DNA from: an uncultured Sphingopyxis sp.
Lineage (GTDB): Bacteria > Pseudomonadota > Alphaproteobacteria > Sphingomonadales > Sphingomonadaceae
Length of the DNA stretch: 49,036 bases
Direction of reading: 5' to 3'
Assembly: GCA_936933955.1 (NCBI GenBank)
Contig: CAKZIN010000043.1
Coordinates: 1 to 49,036 of the forward strand
Shown here: positions 17,598-25,449 of the stretch, piece by piece
How positions within the stretch are numbered: the stretch's first letter is position 1
Layout: the number at the start of each line of letters is the position of its first letter
The notes under the pieces: model-generated
The model's database searches: none
What the model saw: only the letters and a program-made list of their open reading frames with translations
What the model was told of the DNA's origin: nothing
Made by a program: the position numbers and the translations under genes

Positions 17598-18767
17598 GTG
17601 GCGCATTGGGGTGATTTGCAGAACCTGATCTACGCCGCAGGCACGCGAGGCATCCTCCCCCGGCTGCCGGTCGATGCGAAGACCCTGCGCGAGCGGGCGG
17701 AGGCGGCGATGCCGCCGCACGTCCTCAACTACGTCCAGGGCGGGTGTGGCGACGAACATACGCAGGACGAGAATGTGCGCGCCTTTCGCCGTTGGGGGAT
17801 GATCCCGCGGATGCTCGTCGACGGCTCGACCCGCGACATGGGGATCGAGCTGTTCGGACGACGCTACGACACCCCGATCTTCATGGCGCCGATCGGGGTC
17901 AACGGCATCATGACCCCCGACGGCCATGGCGACCTCCACGCGGCGCGGGCGAGTGTGGCGACGGGCGTTCCGCTGATGGTCTCGACGCTCGGCAACGATT
18001 CGCTCGAGCGCGTCGCGGAGGAGCTGAACGGAGCGCCCGCCTTCTTCCAGCTCTACACGCCGCGCGACACGGAGTTTGCCGAAAGCCTGATCGCGCGGGC
18101 GGAGGCGGCGGGATATGCGGCGCTGGTGGTGACGCTCGACACCTGGGTGACCGGCTGGCGGCCGCGCGACCTCAACGCCAGCAATTTCCCCCAGCTGCGG
18201 GGTGCGGTGCTGGAGAATTACTTCAGCGACCCGGTCTTTCGCGCCAAGCTCGCCAAGCCGCCGCAAGAGGATCTGGCCGCGGCCATCATGCTGTTCGGGC
18301 AGATGTTCGGACGCGTGCTGACGTGGGACGACCTCGGCTGGTTGCGGGGTGCGACGAAGCTGCCGATCGTGCTCAAAGGCATCTGCCACCGCGACGACGC
18401 GCGCCGCGCGGTCGATGCGGGGATCGACGCCATTTACTGCTCCAACCATGGCGGGCGGCAGGCCAACGGCGGCATCGCCGCAATCGACATGCTGCCGGGC
18501 GTGGTGGAGGCGTCGGGCGACACGCCGGTGCTGTTCGACAGCGGGGTGCGATCGGGCACCGACGTCGTCAAGGCGCTCGCGCTCGGTGCCCGCGCGGTTG
18601 GCATCGGCCGCCCCTACGCGTGGGGCCTCGCGCTTGAGGGGGCGGAGGGCGCCGCGCATGTCCTGCGCTGCATCCTCGCCGAAGCGGACCTGCTGATGGC
18701 CGTCAATGGCATGCCCACAATCGCCGCGGTGCGAGCGGCGGCTGCCACGCCCACCAAAGCTCGATGA
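17598..18767 (+). CDS. FMN-dependent alpha-hydroxy-acid oxidase (lactate 2-monooxygenase-like)
   Basis: 389 aa, GTG start with GGAGGA 7 nt upstream. FMN- and substrate-binding blocks are present: APIG at 97-100, FQLYTPRD at 150-157, LVVTLDTWVTGWRPRDL at 176-192, catalytic-site Lys260 (LPIVLKGI), the catalytic His284 in CSNHGGRQ, and the FDSGVRSG / GRPYAWGL phosphate-binding end. The TWVTGWRPRDL block with SNFPQLRG points to the lactate 2-monooxygenase subgroup more than to LldD dehydrogenase or glycolate oxidase. The substrate cannot be fixed from sequence. An intrinsic terminator lies about 100 bp downstream. Confidence 0.85.
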   Translation: MAHWGDLQNLIYAAGTRGILPRLPVDAKTLRERAEAAMPPHVLNYVQGGCGDEHTQDENVRAFRRWGMIPRMLVDGSTRDMGIELFGRRYDTPIFMAPIGVNGIMTPDGHGDLHAARASVATGVPLMVSTLGNDSLERVAEELNGAPAFFQLYTPRDTEFAESLIARAEAAGYAALVVTLDTWVTGWRPRDLNASNFPQLRGAVLENYFSDPVFRAKLAKPPQEDLAAAIMLFGQMFGRVLTWDDLGWLRGATKLPIVLKGICHRDDARRAVDAGIDAIYCSNHGGRQANGGIAAIDMLPGVVEASGDTPVLFDSGVRSGTDVVKALALGARAVGIGRPYAWGLALEGAEGAAHVLRCILAEADLLMAVNGMPTIAAVRAAAATPTKAR

Positions 18768-18799
18768 GATTGCGTTTCATGCAATCATCATTTTCCCGG

Positions 18800-18903
18800 T
18801 TGCAAGTGAAACCAGACTCGGCATAGTCGCCAGCGGAGAGTTTCGGGAGGGGAGAGCCCGGAAGGTTGGCCGGAGCGCGCTACAGCGCCTCCGGCCTTTT
18901 TTT
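18800..18903 (+). ncRNA. Candidate small RNA or leader with intrinsic terminator, upstream of fum
   Basis: TTGCAA (18800-18805) and ATAGTC (18823-18828), 17 nt apart, resemble a weak sigma70-type promoter. About 70 nt later a stem GGCCGGAG (18868-18875) with CTCCGGCC (18889-18896) is followed by seven T residues (18897-18903). The presumed RNA would contain GGGAGGGGAGAG and UUGG. The hairpin may instead simply end the upstream oxidase transcript. It stands only 28 bp before the fumarase ATG, so it could also work as an attenuator. The terminator is certain; the RNA is a guess. Confidence 0.4.
18868..18903 (+). terminator. Intrinsic terminator between the oxidase and fumarase genes
   Basis: Eight perfect G-C-rich pairs (GGCCGGAG/CTCCGGCC) with an inner GCGCT/AGCGC extension, then T7. 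It acts on the plus strand. Confidence 0.85.
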
Positions 18904-18931
18904 GTGGGGCCGACGCGGCTAGTCGCGGCGC

Positions 18932-20440
18932 ATGATCACGATCCGCGCCGAAGACCTGATCGAGAGCGTCGCCGACGCGCTCCAGTACATCAGCTATTAT
19001 CATCCGCTCGACTATATCCGGGCGCTTGGCGACGCCTATGTGCGGGAGGAGAGCCCGGCGGCGAAGGACGCGATCGCGCAGATCCTCACCAACAGCCGCA
19101 TGTGCGCGGAGGGGCACCGCCCGATCTGCCAAGACACCGGCATCGTTACGGTATTCGTGCGCTGGGGGCAGGACTGCCGGCTCGATTCTACTCTGTCGCT
19201 ACAGCAGGTGGTCGATGAAGGCGTGCGCCGCGCCTACCTTCACCCCGACAACCCGCTGCGCGCGTCGATCCTGGCTGACCCCGCCTTCTCCCGCGTCAAC
19301 ACGCGCGACAATACGCCGTGCGTGCTCCACGTCGAGATGGTGCCCGGCGCGACCGTTTCGATCGACGTCGCGGCAAAGGGCGGCGGCAGTGAGAACAAGT
19401 CCAAGTTCAAGATGATGAACCCCAGCGAATCGATCGTCGACTGGGTGGTGGAGACGGTCCCAACGATGGGCGCCGGCTGGTGTCCGCCGGGGATGCTCGG
19501 CATCGGCATCGGCGGCACCGCCGAAAAGGCGATGCTGCTCGCCAAGCAGAGCCTGATGGCGCCGATCGACATTGCGGAGCTCAAGGCACGCGGGCCGCGC
19601 TCGCCGATCGAGGAGCTGCGCATCGAACTCCACGACCGGGTCAACGCGCTCGGCATCGGCGCGCAGGGGCTCGGCGGCCTCTCGACCGTGCTCGACGTCA
19701 AGATTCTCGACTGGCCGACCCACGCCGCGTCGAAGCCGGTGGCGATGATCCCCAACTGCGCGGCGACTCGCCACGCGCATGTGACGCTCGACGGGAGCGG
19801 CCCAGCGAAGCTGCCGCTGCCCGACCTTAGCCAGTGGCCCGACGTCGCCTGGGCGCCCGATGCGGCGGCAAAGCGCGTCGACCTCGACACGCTCACCCGT
19901 GAGGAGGTGGCGAGCTGGCAGCCGGGCGACCGCCTGCTGCTCAACGGGCGCATGCTCACCGGGCGCGACGCCGCGCACAAGCGCATCCGCGACATGATCA
20001 GCCGCGGCGAGCCCCTGCCGGTCGAATTCGCGGGTCGCGTGATCTATTATGTCGGCCCGGTCGACCCGATCGCGGGAGAGGTTGTCGGCCCGGCGGGCCC
20101 GACCACCGCCACGCGGATGGACAGCTTTTCCGACATGATGCTCGACCTCGGCCTCCTCGCCAGCGTCGGCAAGGCCGAGCGCGGGCCGACTGCGACGCAG
20201 AGCATCGCCGCGCACGGCACGGCCTATCTGATGGCGGTCGGCGGCGCCGCCTACCTCGTCGCGCGGGCGATCACCGAAGCGAAGGTCGTCGCTTTCGCGG
20301 ACCTCGGCATGGAGGCGATCTACGAATTCGCGGTGCGCGACATGCCAGTAACCGTCGCGGTCGACGCGCGCGGCGGCAACGTTCATGTCACCGCCCCGCA
20401 GGTCTGGCGGCAGCGGATTGCGGATATGGCTCCGGCCTGA
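18932..20440 (+). CDS. Fumarate hydratase, class I (iron-sulfur)
   Basis: 502 aa. It catalyses the reversible hydration of fumarate to L-malate in the TCA cycle. Both class I domains are fused in a single chain: the N-terminal half contains HRPICQDTGI (Cys66), MGAGWCPPGMLG (Cys184) and MIPNCAATRH (Cys276), the three cysteines expected to hold the [4Fe-4S] cluster; the C-terminal half contains GRVIYYVGPVDP and VGPAGPTTATRMD. This is the oxygen-sensitive FumA/B type, not the class II FumC. It starts just after an intrinsic terminator. Confidence 0.94.
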   Translation: MITIRAEDLIESVADALQYISYYHPLDYIRALGDAYVREESPAAKDAIAQILTNSRMCAEGHRPICQDTGIVTVFVRWGQDCRLDSTLSLQQVVDEGVRRAYLHPDNPLRASILADPAFSRVNTRDNTPCVLHVEMVPGATVSIDVAAKGGGSENKSKFKMMNPSESIVDWVVETVPTMGAGWCPPGMLGIGIGGTAEKAMLLAKQSLMAPIDIAELKARGPRSPIEELRIELHDRVNALGIGAQGLGGLSTVLDVKILDWPTHAASKPVAMIPNCAATRHAHVTLDGSGPAKLPLPDLSQWPDVAWAPDAAAKRVDLDTLTREEVASWQPGDRLLLNGRMLTGRDAAHKRIRDMISRGEPLPVEFAGRVIYYVGPVDPIAGEVVGPAGPTTATRMDSFSDMMLDLGLLASVGKAERGPTATQSIAAHGTAYLMAVGGAAYLVARAITEAKVVAFADLGMEAIYEFAVRDMPVTVAVDARGGNVHVTAPQVWRQRIADMAPA

Positions 20441-20481
20441 CGCCCTCTCCCCTCGCCGTGGGGGGAGGGTGCCCTAGTATC

Positions 20482-20630
20482 TCCCCTCCCCCTTGTGGGG
20501 AGGGGCCGGGGGGTGGGGGCCGAGCCGCGTCTGCGGCTCGGGAAGGATCGCAGCGCCAAATCGCAAGGAGTCTCTTCCGCTCGCAGACGCGAGCGGGCCC
20601 CCACCCCTACCCTCCCCACAAGGGGGAGGG
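20482..20630. repeat. Long inverted repeat, CTCCCC...GGGGAG family, copy 3
   Basis: CTCCCCTCCCCCTTGTGGGG near 20482 with GGGGTGGGGGCC, and in inverted form GGGCCCCCACCCCTACCCTC then CCCACAAGGGGGAGGG to 20630. Inner hairpins GAGCCGC/GCGGCTC (20522-20539) and CGCTCGCAGACGCGAGCG (20579-20596) repeat the layout of copy 2. It fills most of the gap between fumarase and the next small gene. Confidence 0.8.
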
Positions 20631-20697
20631 AGTTTGGGGTAGCCGCGTTCGTCAGCCGGCACTTGCACCCGCGCCCCGCCGGAGCCATCCCGGCCGC

Positions 20698-20988
20698 ATG
20701 ACCCCGCTCCCACCCGACAGCTGGCTTCCGGTCGGCATCGTCTTTGCGCTGGGCGTCGCCAACTTCGCGATGCACCGCTGGGTGCTGGAGAGCGGGGATG
20801 CACGGGTGCTCGATGCGCTGGGGCCACTGCGGCGCGCGCTCGGCAGCAACGCGACCTATGTGCTGGAGTATGTGCTGCTCGCGCTGGCGATGGGTGCGGC
20901 GACGCGGGCGCCGCTGTTCGCGCCGACGCTCTATGCGGTCTACACCGGGATGAGCGCGCTCACCGTGCTCTGGCTGAAGCGCGGCTAG
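20698..20988 (+). CDS. Small membrane protein, unknown
   Basis: A 96-aa protein with three hydrophobic segments (about 10-26, 52-72 and 73-92) and a charged loop VLESGDARVLDALGPLRRAL between the first two. The ATG at 20698-20700 gives MTPLPPDSW. Its 3' end overlaps the 3' end of the convergent serine-hydrolase gene by 29 bp. The overlap is small enough for both to be real. No family is recognised. Confidence 0.6.
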   Translation: MTPLPPDSWLPVGIVFALGVANFAMHRWVLESGDARVLDALGPLRRALGSNATYVLEYVLLALAMGAATRAPLFAPTLYAVYTGMSALTVLWLKRG

Positions 20989-22222
20989 GCGGGTTGGGAT
21001 AGCCTGCCGCGGTCAGCGCCGCCTCCTCCGCCGCGCTGAAATCCGAGCGAGCCCCGCTCGTTGCGCCGATCTCGGGCAGGCCGGTAACGATCCACACCAC
21101 TCCGTCGCGGCGCCGGGGGTCGATGTACATCCCCGCGCGTAGCGAATAGGCCTCACCCGAATGGCCGAGCCGGGTGACGCCGTCCCCGAACGGATCGTCG
21201 CGGCACCCCGCTCGCCGCGTCGCCAGCGCGTGCAGCGCGAGCCCGTAACGGCAGAAGAACGCCCCCTCCCCGCCTTCGCCAACGGTGGTGCCGAGGCTGC
21301 GCACATCGCGCGGCGAGCGCAGCAGCGCCCGCGCGCTCTCCGGCCGCAGCAGCCGGTCGCCGTCGCGCAGCAGCATCTGCCCGATCCGCGCCAGGCCGCG
21401 GGCGCTGATGCGCAGGCCCCCTTGCGGCGAAAAGCTGCTGCCGTTGCGCGCCAGACGATAGCGCGAGAGGTCGCAGCTGCCATCGCTCGCGGGGGTGACC
21501 GGGCAAGCGGGCAGCGCGCCGCGCAGATCGTCGCGCGCGACCTCCCCCGACGGGCGGTAGAGCGTCTGCGCGCGCGCGGCGGCGGCGGGGGTGCAGCCCG
21601 ACCAGTTGAAGCAGGCTTCGATGTTGAGCGGCCGAAAGACGAGCCGCTGCATCAGCTGATCGAAGCGTTCGCCGGTCGCCCCCTCCATCGCCGCCGCGAC
21701 GACGGGGAAGTTGACGTTGGCGTAACGGAAGTCGCCACCGGGCGCGCGGCTCGCCTCCCACGCGGCGGGCTGACGCAGATGCGCCTCGAGGTCGCCGTCG
21801 AGCGGCAGGAGATAGCCCGCCCCATCGCTCAACCCCGCGCGGTGCGAGAGCAGCTGGCGCAGCGTGATCGGGCGCGTCGGGTGCGCGGGGTGGCGCAGGG
21901 TCCAGCCGAGGTAGCGCGACACATCGGCGTCGAGATCGAGCCGCCGCTGCTCGACCAGCCGCATCACGGCTATGGCAACGGTCAGCTTGGAGATCGAGGC
22001 GACGCGCACCAGCGTGTCCGAATCGACCCGCCGGCCACTTGCGTCCGCCGCCCCTTCCGCCAGCCGCGTCTGTTCGGCGCCGGTCGCATCAAAGCCGAGC
22101 ACCAGCCGCGTCCGCCACGTCGCCGGATCGCTCGCCGCGGGCGCGTGCGGTGGAAACGGGGGCGCGGTCTGCGCGAGCACGGGCGTGGCGAGCATCAGGG
22201 CGAGTCCGGCAAAGAGGCGCAT
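20960..22222 (-). CDS. Secreted serine hydrolase (class C beta-lactamase/penicillin-binding fold)
   Basis: 420 aa with a signal peptide (MRLFAGLALMLATPVLAQ, cleavage near residue 18). The active-site motifs of the serine beta-lactamase-like family are S76-I-S-K79 (SxxK), Y167-A-N169 (YxN), and a late HSG (LGHSGEAY), which replaces the KTG. The HSG and secreted location suit an esterase or D-peptidase as well as a beta-lactamase, so a resistance role should not be assumed. The ATG at 22220-22222 gives a proper signal peptide; the frame extends upstream but without signal. The protein is encoded convergently with the small membrane gene. Confidence 0.85.
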   Translation of the reverse strand: MRLFAGLALMLATPVLAQTAPPFPPHAPAASDPATWRTRLVLGFDATGAEQTRLAEGAADASGRRVDSDTLVRVASISKLTVAIAVMRLVEQRRLDLDADVSRYLGWTLRHPAHPTRPITLRQLLSHRAGLSDGAGYLLPLDGDLEAHLRQPAAWEASRAPGGDFRYANVNFPVVAAAMEGATGERFDQLMQRLVFRPLNIEACFNWSGCTPAAAARAQTLYRPSGEVARDDLRGALPACPVTPASDGSCDLSRYRLARNGSSFSPQGGLRISARGLARIGQMLLRDGDRLLRPESARALLRSPRDVRSLGTTVGEGGEGAFFCRYGLALHALATRRAGCRDDPFGDGVTRLGHSGEAYSLRAGMYIDPRRRDGVVWIVTGLPEIGATSGARSDFSAAEEAALTAAGYPNPPSRASARAR

Positions 22223-22327
22223 CGCCGCTGGATAGGACGCGGCGCCGCTCACCGCCAGTGCCGGTGCCGACACCCGGCTTTGAAGCCCTGTTAACCCTGT
22301 TGGCGCTAGCGCGGCGGCGGCGTTAGC

Positions 22328-23875
22328 ATGGGAACCGGCGTGGCGCGGGACGATCGGATCATCGGGGAACGACCCCTCGCTGCGATCGGCGGCGGATCCG
22401 CGACGCTGCGCCGTTTCGGTCAGGCGCACGCTGCGAGCGTCGCCCCCTCCCCCCATCGCACCCTCGCGCCCTCGGGCGGCCTTCGCGAGCGTTTGCAGGC
22501 CGCGGTGGATGGCCTCGTCTGGGCGCCCGATCTCGGCCAGGACATCGGCTCGCCGCTGTGGTGGCGCGGGATGGCGACATTGGCGTTGCTCGTCACCCTC
22601 GCGCTGGCGAGCTGGCCGGGGGTGCGCCCGCTCGCGAGCGATGCAGCCGCGCTGCCGTCATCGGATTGGGCGGCGCAGGAGAGGCTGGCGATCGAGCCGC
22701 TCGCGCTCGGCTCCGACACCGGCTCGCGCATGGCACCGACCGACGTCGTGCGCCCGCTGCCCAGCGCGCCCGAACGTCCGCGGGTGGAACTGGTGGCGAT
22801 GCTGGGGGCGAGCGACGCGCTTCCGCGCGCGCTGCAACGCGCGGGCGTCAACGCCACCGACGCCGCGCAGGCGAGCGCGCTGGTCGCCTCGGCGGTGCCG
22901 CTCGCGAACATTCCCGCGGGCACACGCATCGACCTCGTCCTCGGCAAGCGCGATACCGCCCTCACCGCACGCCCGCTCGAGAAGCTGCGCCTGCGCGCGG
23001 CACTCGACCTCAAGCTGGTCGTGCGCCGCAGCGGTGCGGCGTTGGCGCTGGAGCGCCAGGCGATCGCGGTTACCGCCGCCCCGCTGCGGTTGCGGGTAGC
23101 GGTGGGACCAGGGCTCTACCGCGCCGCGCGCGCCGCCGGCGTGCCACCGAGCGCGATCCAGGAGTGGCTGCGCGCGGTCGATGCCCGCGTGCCGGTGCGC
23201 GACCTCACCACCGCCGACGTCGCCGACTTCGTGGTCGAACAACGCCGCGCGGGCACCGGGGAGGTCGAATACGGCGCCCTCCTCTACGCCGGGCTTGACC
23301 GCGCGAGCGGGGAGCGTCTGCGCATGGCGCCGTGGAATGTCGGCGGGCAGCGGCAGTGGCTCGAAGCGGGCAATCTCGGCGAGCAGCGCAGCGCCCTTGG
23401 CTGGCCGGTCGCGGGGCGCATGACCTCCGCCTTTGGCATGCGGGTGCATCCGATCCTGCGCTTCACGCGCATGCACAGCGGCATCGACATCGGCGCTGCA
23501 TGGGGATCGCCGGTCTATGCGACCGCTGACGGCGTCGTCGACTGGGCGAGCTATCGCGGCGGATACGGCCGCTATGTCCGCGTCCAGCACGGCGACGGAC
23601 TCGCCACCGCCTATGCGCATATGAGCGGCATCGCGGTCGGCCAGGGCGCGTTCGTGCGCCGCGGACAGCTGGTCGGCTATGTCGGATCGAGCGGGCTCTC
23701 GACCGGTCCGCATCTCCATTACGAGGTCTATCGCAACGGCGTTGCCGTGAACCCGATGGGTGCCAACAGCGTCGTCCGCACGCTGCTCGATGCCGGGCAG
23801 CAGGCGGCGTTCCGCGCACGTATCGATGCACTGACGCGGCTGCCGGTGGGCGCGGCGGCGGCGCGCCAAATATAG
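22328..23875 (+). CDS. M23 family metallopeptidase (peptidoglycan LytM type)
   Basis: 515 aa. A cytoplasmic region of about 80 residues is followed by one membrane segment (about 82-98), a periplasmic linker and domain (about 150-330), and the LytM domain from about 360. Zinc ligands are H383-x-x-x-D387 (MHSGIDIGA) and HLH at 462-464 (GPHLHYEVY), with His431 in YAHMSG as the general base, all of the active type. It should cut or remodel peptidoglycan cross-bridges. The long cytoplasmic extension before the membrane segment is unusual for such peptidases, and the true start could be further in. The downstream gene hemB begins 37 bp later. Confidence 0.9.
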   Translation: MGTGVARDDRIIGERPLAAIGGGSATLRRFGQAHAASVAPSPHRTLAPSGGLRERLQAAVDGLVWAPDLGQDIGSPLWWRGMATLALLVTLALASWPGVRPLASDAAALPSSDWAAQERLAIEPLALGSDTGSRMAPTDVVRPLPSAPERPRVELVAMLGASDALPRALQRAGVNATDAAQASALVASAVPLANIPAGTRIDLVLGKRDTALTARPLEKLRLRAALDLKLVVRRSGAALALERQAIAVTAAPLRLRVAVGPGLYRAARAAGVPPSAIQEWLRAVDARVPVRDLTTADVADFVVEQRRAGTGEVEYGALLYAGLDRASGERLRMAPWNVGGQRQWLEAGNLGEQRSALGWPVAGRMTSAFGMRVHPILRFTRMHSGIDIGAAWGSPVYATADGVVDWASYRGGYGRYVRVQHGDGLATAYAHMSGIAVGQGAFVRRGQLVGYVGSSGLSTGPHLHYEVYRNGVAVNPMGANSVVRTLLDAGQQAAFRARIDALTRLPVGAAAARQI

Positions 23876-23912
23876 ATTGCGCGAAGGCGCGGCGCGGCTA
23901 GGGCGCGATGGC

Positions 23913-24914
23913 ATGAGCGCGTCCGCCCCCCTCGACCTCCCCACCCGCCTGCGCCGCCCGCGCGCCGCTGCGTGGAGCCGGCGGCTGGTCGCCGAAACGC
24001 GGCTCGACGCGAGCGACCTCATTTGGCCGCTGTTCCTGTGCGAAGGCGATGCGATCGAGCCGATCGCGACCCTCCCCGGGGTGGAGCGGCAGACCATCGC
24101 CACCGTCGTCGAACGTGCGCGGGAGGCGGTGACGCTGGGCATTCCTGCGGTGGCGCTGTTCCCCAACACCCCCGCCAGCGCGCGAAGCGACGACGGCGCC
24201 GAAGCGCTCAACCGCGACAATCTCGTCTGCCGGGCGATCCGCGCGATCAAGGATGCGCTTGGCGACGAGATCGGGGTCATCGCCGACGTAGCGCTCGACC
24301 CCTACACCAGCCACGGTCAGGACGGGCTGGTCGACGGCGCGGGCGCGGTCATCAACGACGCGACGGTCGAGGTGCTCGCGCGGCAGGCGTGCGTGCTGGC
24401 GGCGGCGGGCGCGGACGTCGTCGCACCCTCGGACATGATGGACGGGCGCGTCGCTGCGATCCGCGCTGCGCTCGACACCGAAGGCGCCAGCGGCGTCCAG
24501 ATCATGAGCTATGCCGCAAAATATGCGAGCACCTTTTACGGCCCGTTCCGCGACGCGGTGGGCTCACGCGGGCGGCTCAAGGGCGACAAGCGCGGCTACC
24601 AGATGGACCCCGCCAACGCGCGCGAGGCGCTGCGCGAGGTGGAGCTCGACATCGCAGAGGGCGCCGACAGCGTCATCGTCAAGCCAGGCCTCGCCTATCT
24701 CGACATCATCGCGAGGGTCGCGGAAGCGTTCGACGTGCCGGTGTTCGCCTACCAGGTGTCGGGCGAATATGCGATGATCGAGGCCGCCGCCGCCGCGGGC
24801 ATGGGCGACCGCGAGGCGCTGGTGCTCGAAACGCTCACCGCCTTTCGTCGCGCCGGCGCGCGCGGGGTGTGGACCTACCACGCCCCCCTCGCCGCGCGCT
24901 TGCTGAACGGCTGA
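23913..24914 (+). CDS. hemB: Delta-aminolevulinic acid dehydratase (porphobilinogen synthase), Mg type
   Basis: 333 aa. Condenses two 5-aminolevulinate molecules to porphobilinogen. The two active-site lysines lie in MSYAAKYASTFYGPFRDA and VIVKPGLAY, and the family ends in GVWTYHAPLAARLL. The metal loop reads DVALDPYTSHGQDG: the three zinc cysteines of the human/E. coli type are replaced by Ala/Asp/Asp, which is the magnesium-dependent alphaproteobacterial form. The ATG at 23913 was chosen; another ATG at 23908 is out of frame. The gene is followed 1 bp later by the acetyltransferase gene. Confidence 0.95.
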   Translation: MSASAPLDLPTRLRRPRAAAWSRRLVAETRLDASDLIWPLFLCEGDAIEPIATLPGVERQTIATVVERAREAVTLGIPAVALFPNTPASARSDDGAEALNRDNLVCRAIRAIKDALGDEIGVIADVALDPYTSHGQDGLVDGAGAVINDATVEVLARQACVLAAAGADVVAPSDMMDGRVAAIRAALDTEGASGVQIMSYAAKYASTFYGPFRDAVGSRGRLKGDKRGYQMDPANAREALREVELDIAEGADSVIVKPGLAYLDIIARVAEAFDVPVFAYQVSGEYAMIEAAAAAGMGDREALVLETLTAFRRAGARGVWTYHAPLAARLLNG

Positions 24915-24915
24915 G

Positions 24916-25449
24916 GTGGTGCTCGAAACGGCGCGGCTGACCCTCTCCCCCCTGCGCTTGGAGGATAGCGAGCCGCTGCGCGCGGCGCTCGACACGCCCG
25001 CAGTCACGCGCTGGCTGGGCGGCGTCGCGGGGCCGGAGAAGTGGGCGGCATTTGTGGAGCGCCACGCAGCTCCCCTCCCCACCTTCACGCTGCGCACGCA
25101 CGGCGAACCCGAACCGATCGGCCTTATCGGCCTCAATCGGGTGCGCGCGGCAGCGGGTCCGCTGCTCGAGGGGGGCACCGAAATATTCTGGCGCCTCGCC
25201 GAAAGCGCTTGGGGTCGCGGCCTCGCGCGTGAGGCGGCGGATGCGGTGATCAACCACGCGTTCGGTGAGCTTGCGCTCGGCGAAGTCGTCGCCTTCACCG
25301 TGCCGCAGAACCATGCGTCGTGGGGGCTGATGCAGCGACTGGGCTTCAGGCGCTGGCGAGAGGCGGATTTCGACCATCCGGAGGTCGCCGATCCAGCGAT
25401 CGTCCGGCATATCGTCTACAGGATCGAGCGGGGGGAATGGCGGCAATGA
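24916..25449 (+). CDS. GNAT family N-acetyltransferase (RimJ/RimL-like)
   Basis: 177 aa. It begins LETARLTLSPLRLEDSEPL, the usual opening of Rim-type acetyltransferases, and has WGRGLAREAADAVINHAF (acetyl-CoA phosphate-binding R/Q-x-x-G-x-G/A block near residue 98-115) and VPQNHASWGLMQRLGFRRW near 135-153, where the small residues after N complete the fold. The acceptor (ribosomal protein, drug or small molecule) is unknown. Start is GTG 24916, one base after the hemB stop. Its own stop is overlapped by the next ATG in an ATGA, so hemB, this gene and the following one form a transcript. Confidence 0.88.
   Translation: MVLETARLTLSPLRLEDSEPLRAALDTPAVTRWLGGVAGPEKWAAFVERHAAPLPTFTLRTHGEPEPIGLIGLNRVRAAAGPLLEGGTEIFWRLAESAWGRGLAREAADAVINHAFGELALGEVVAFTVPQNHASWGLMQRLGFRRWREADFDHPEVADPAIVRHIVYRIERGEWRQ

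Noticed and set aside
20960..22222. Calling the serine hydrolase an antibiotic-resistance beta-lactamase
   Set aside because: The third motif is HSG instead of KTG and such proteins are often esterases or D-peptidases. Sequence alone does not support resistance.
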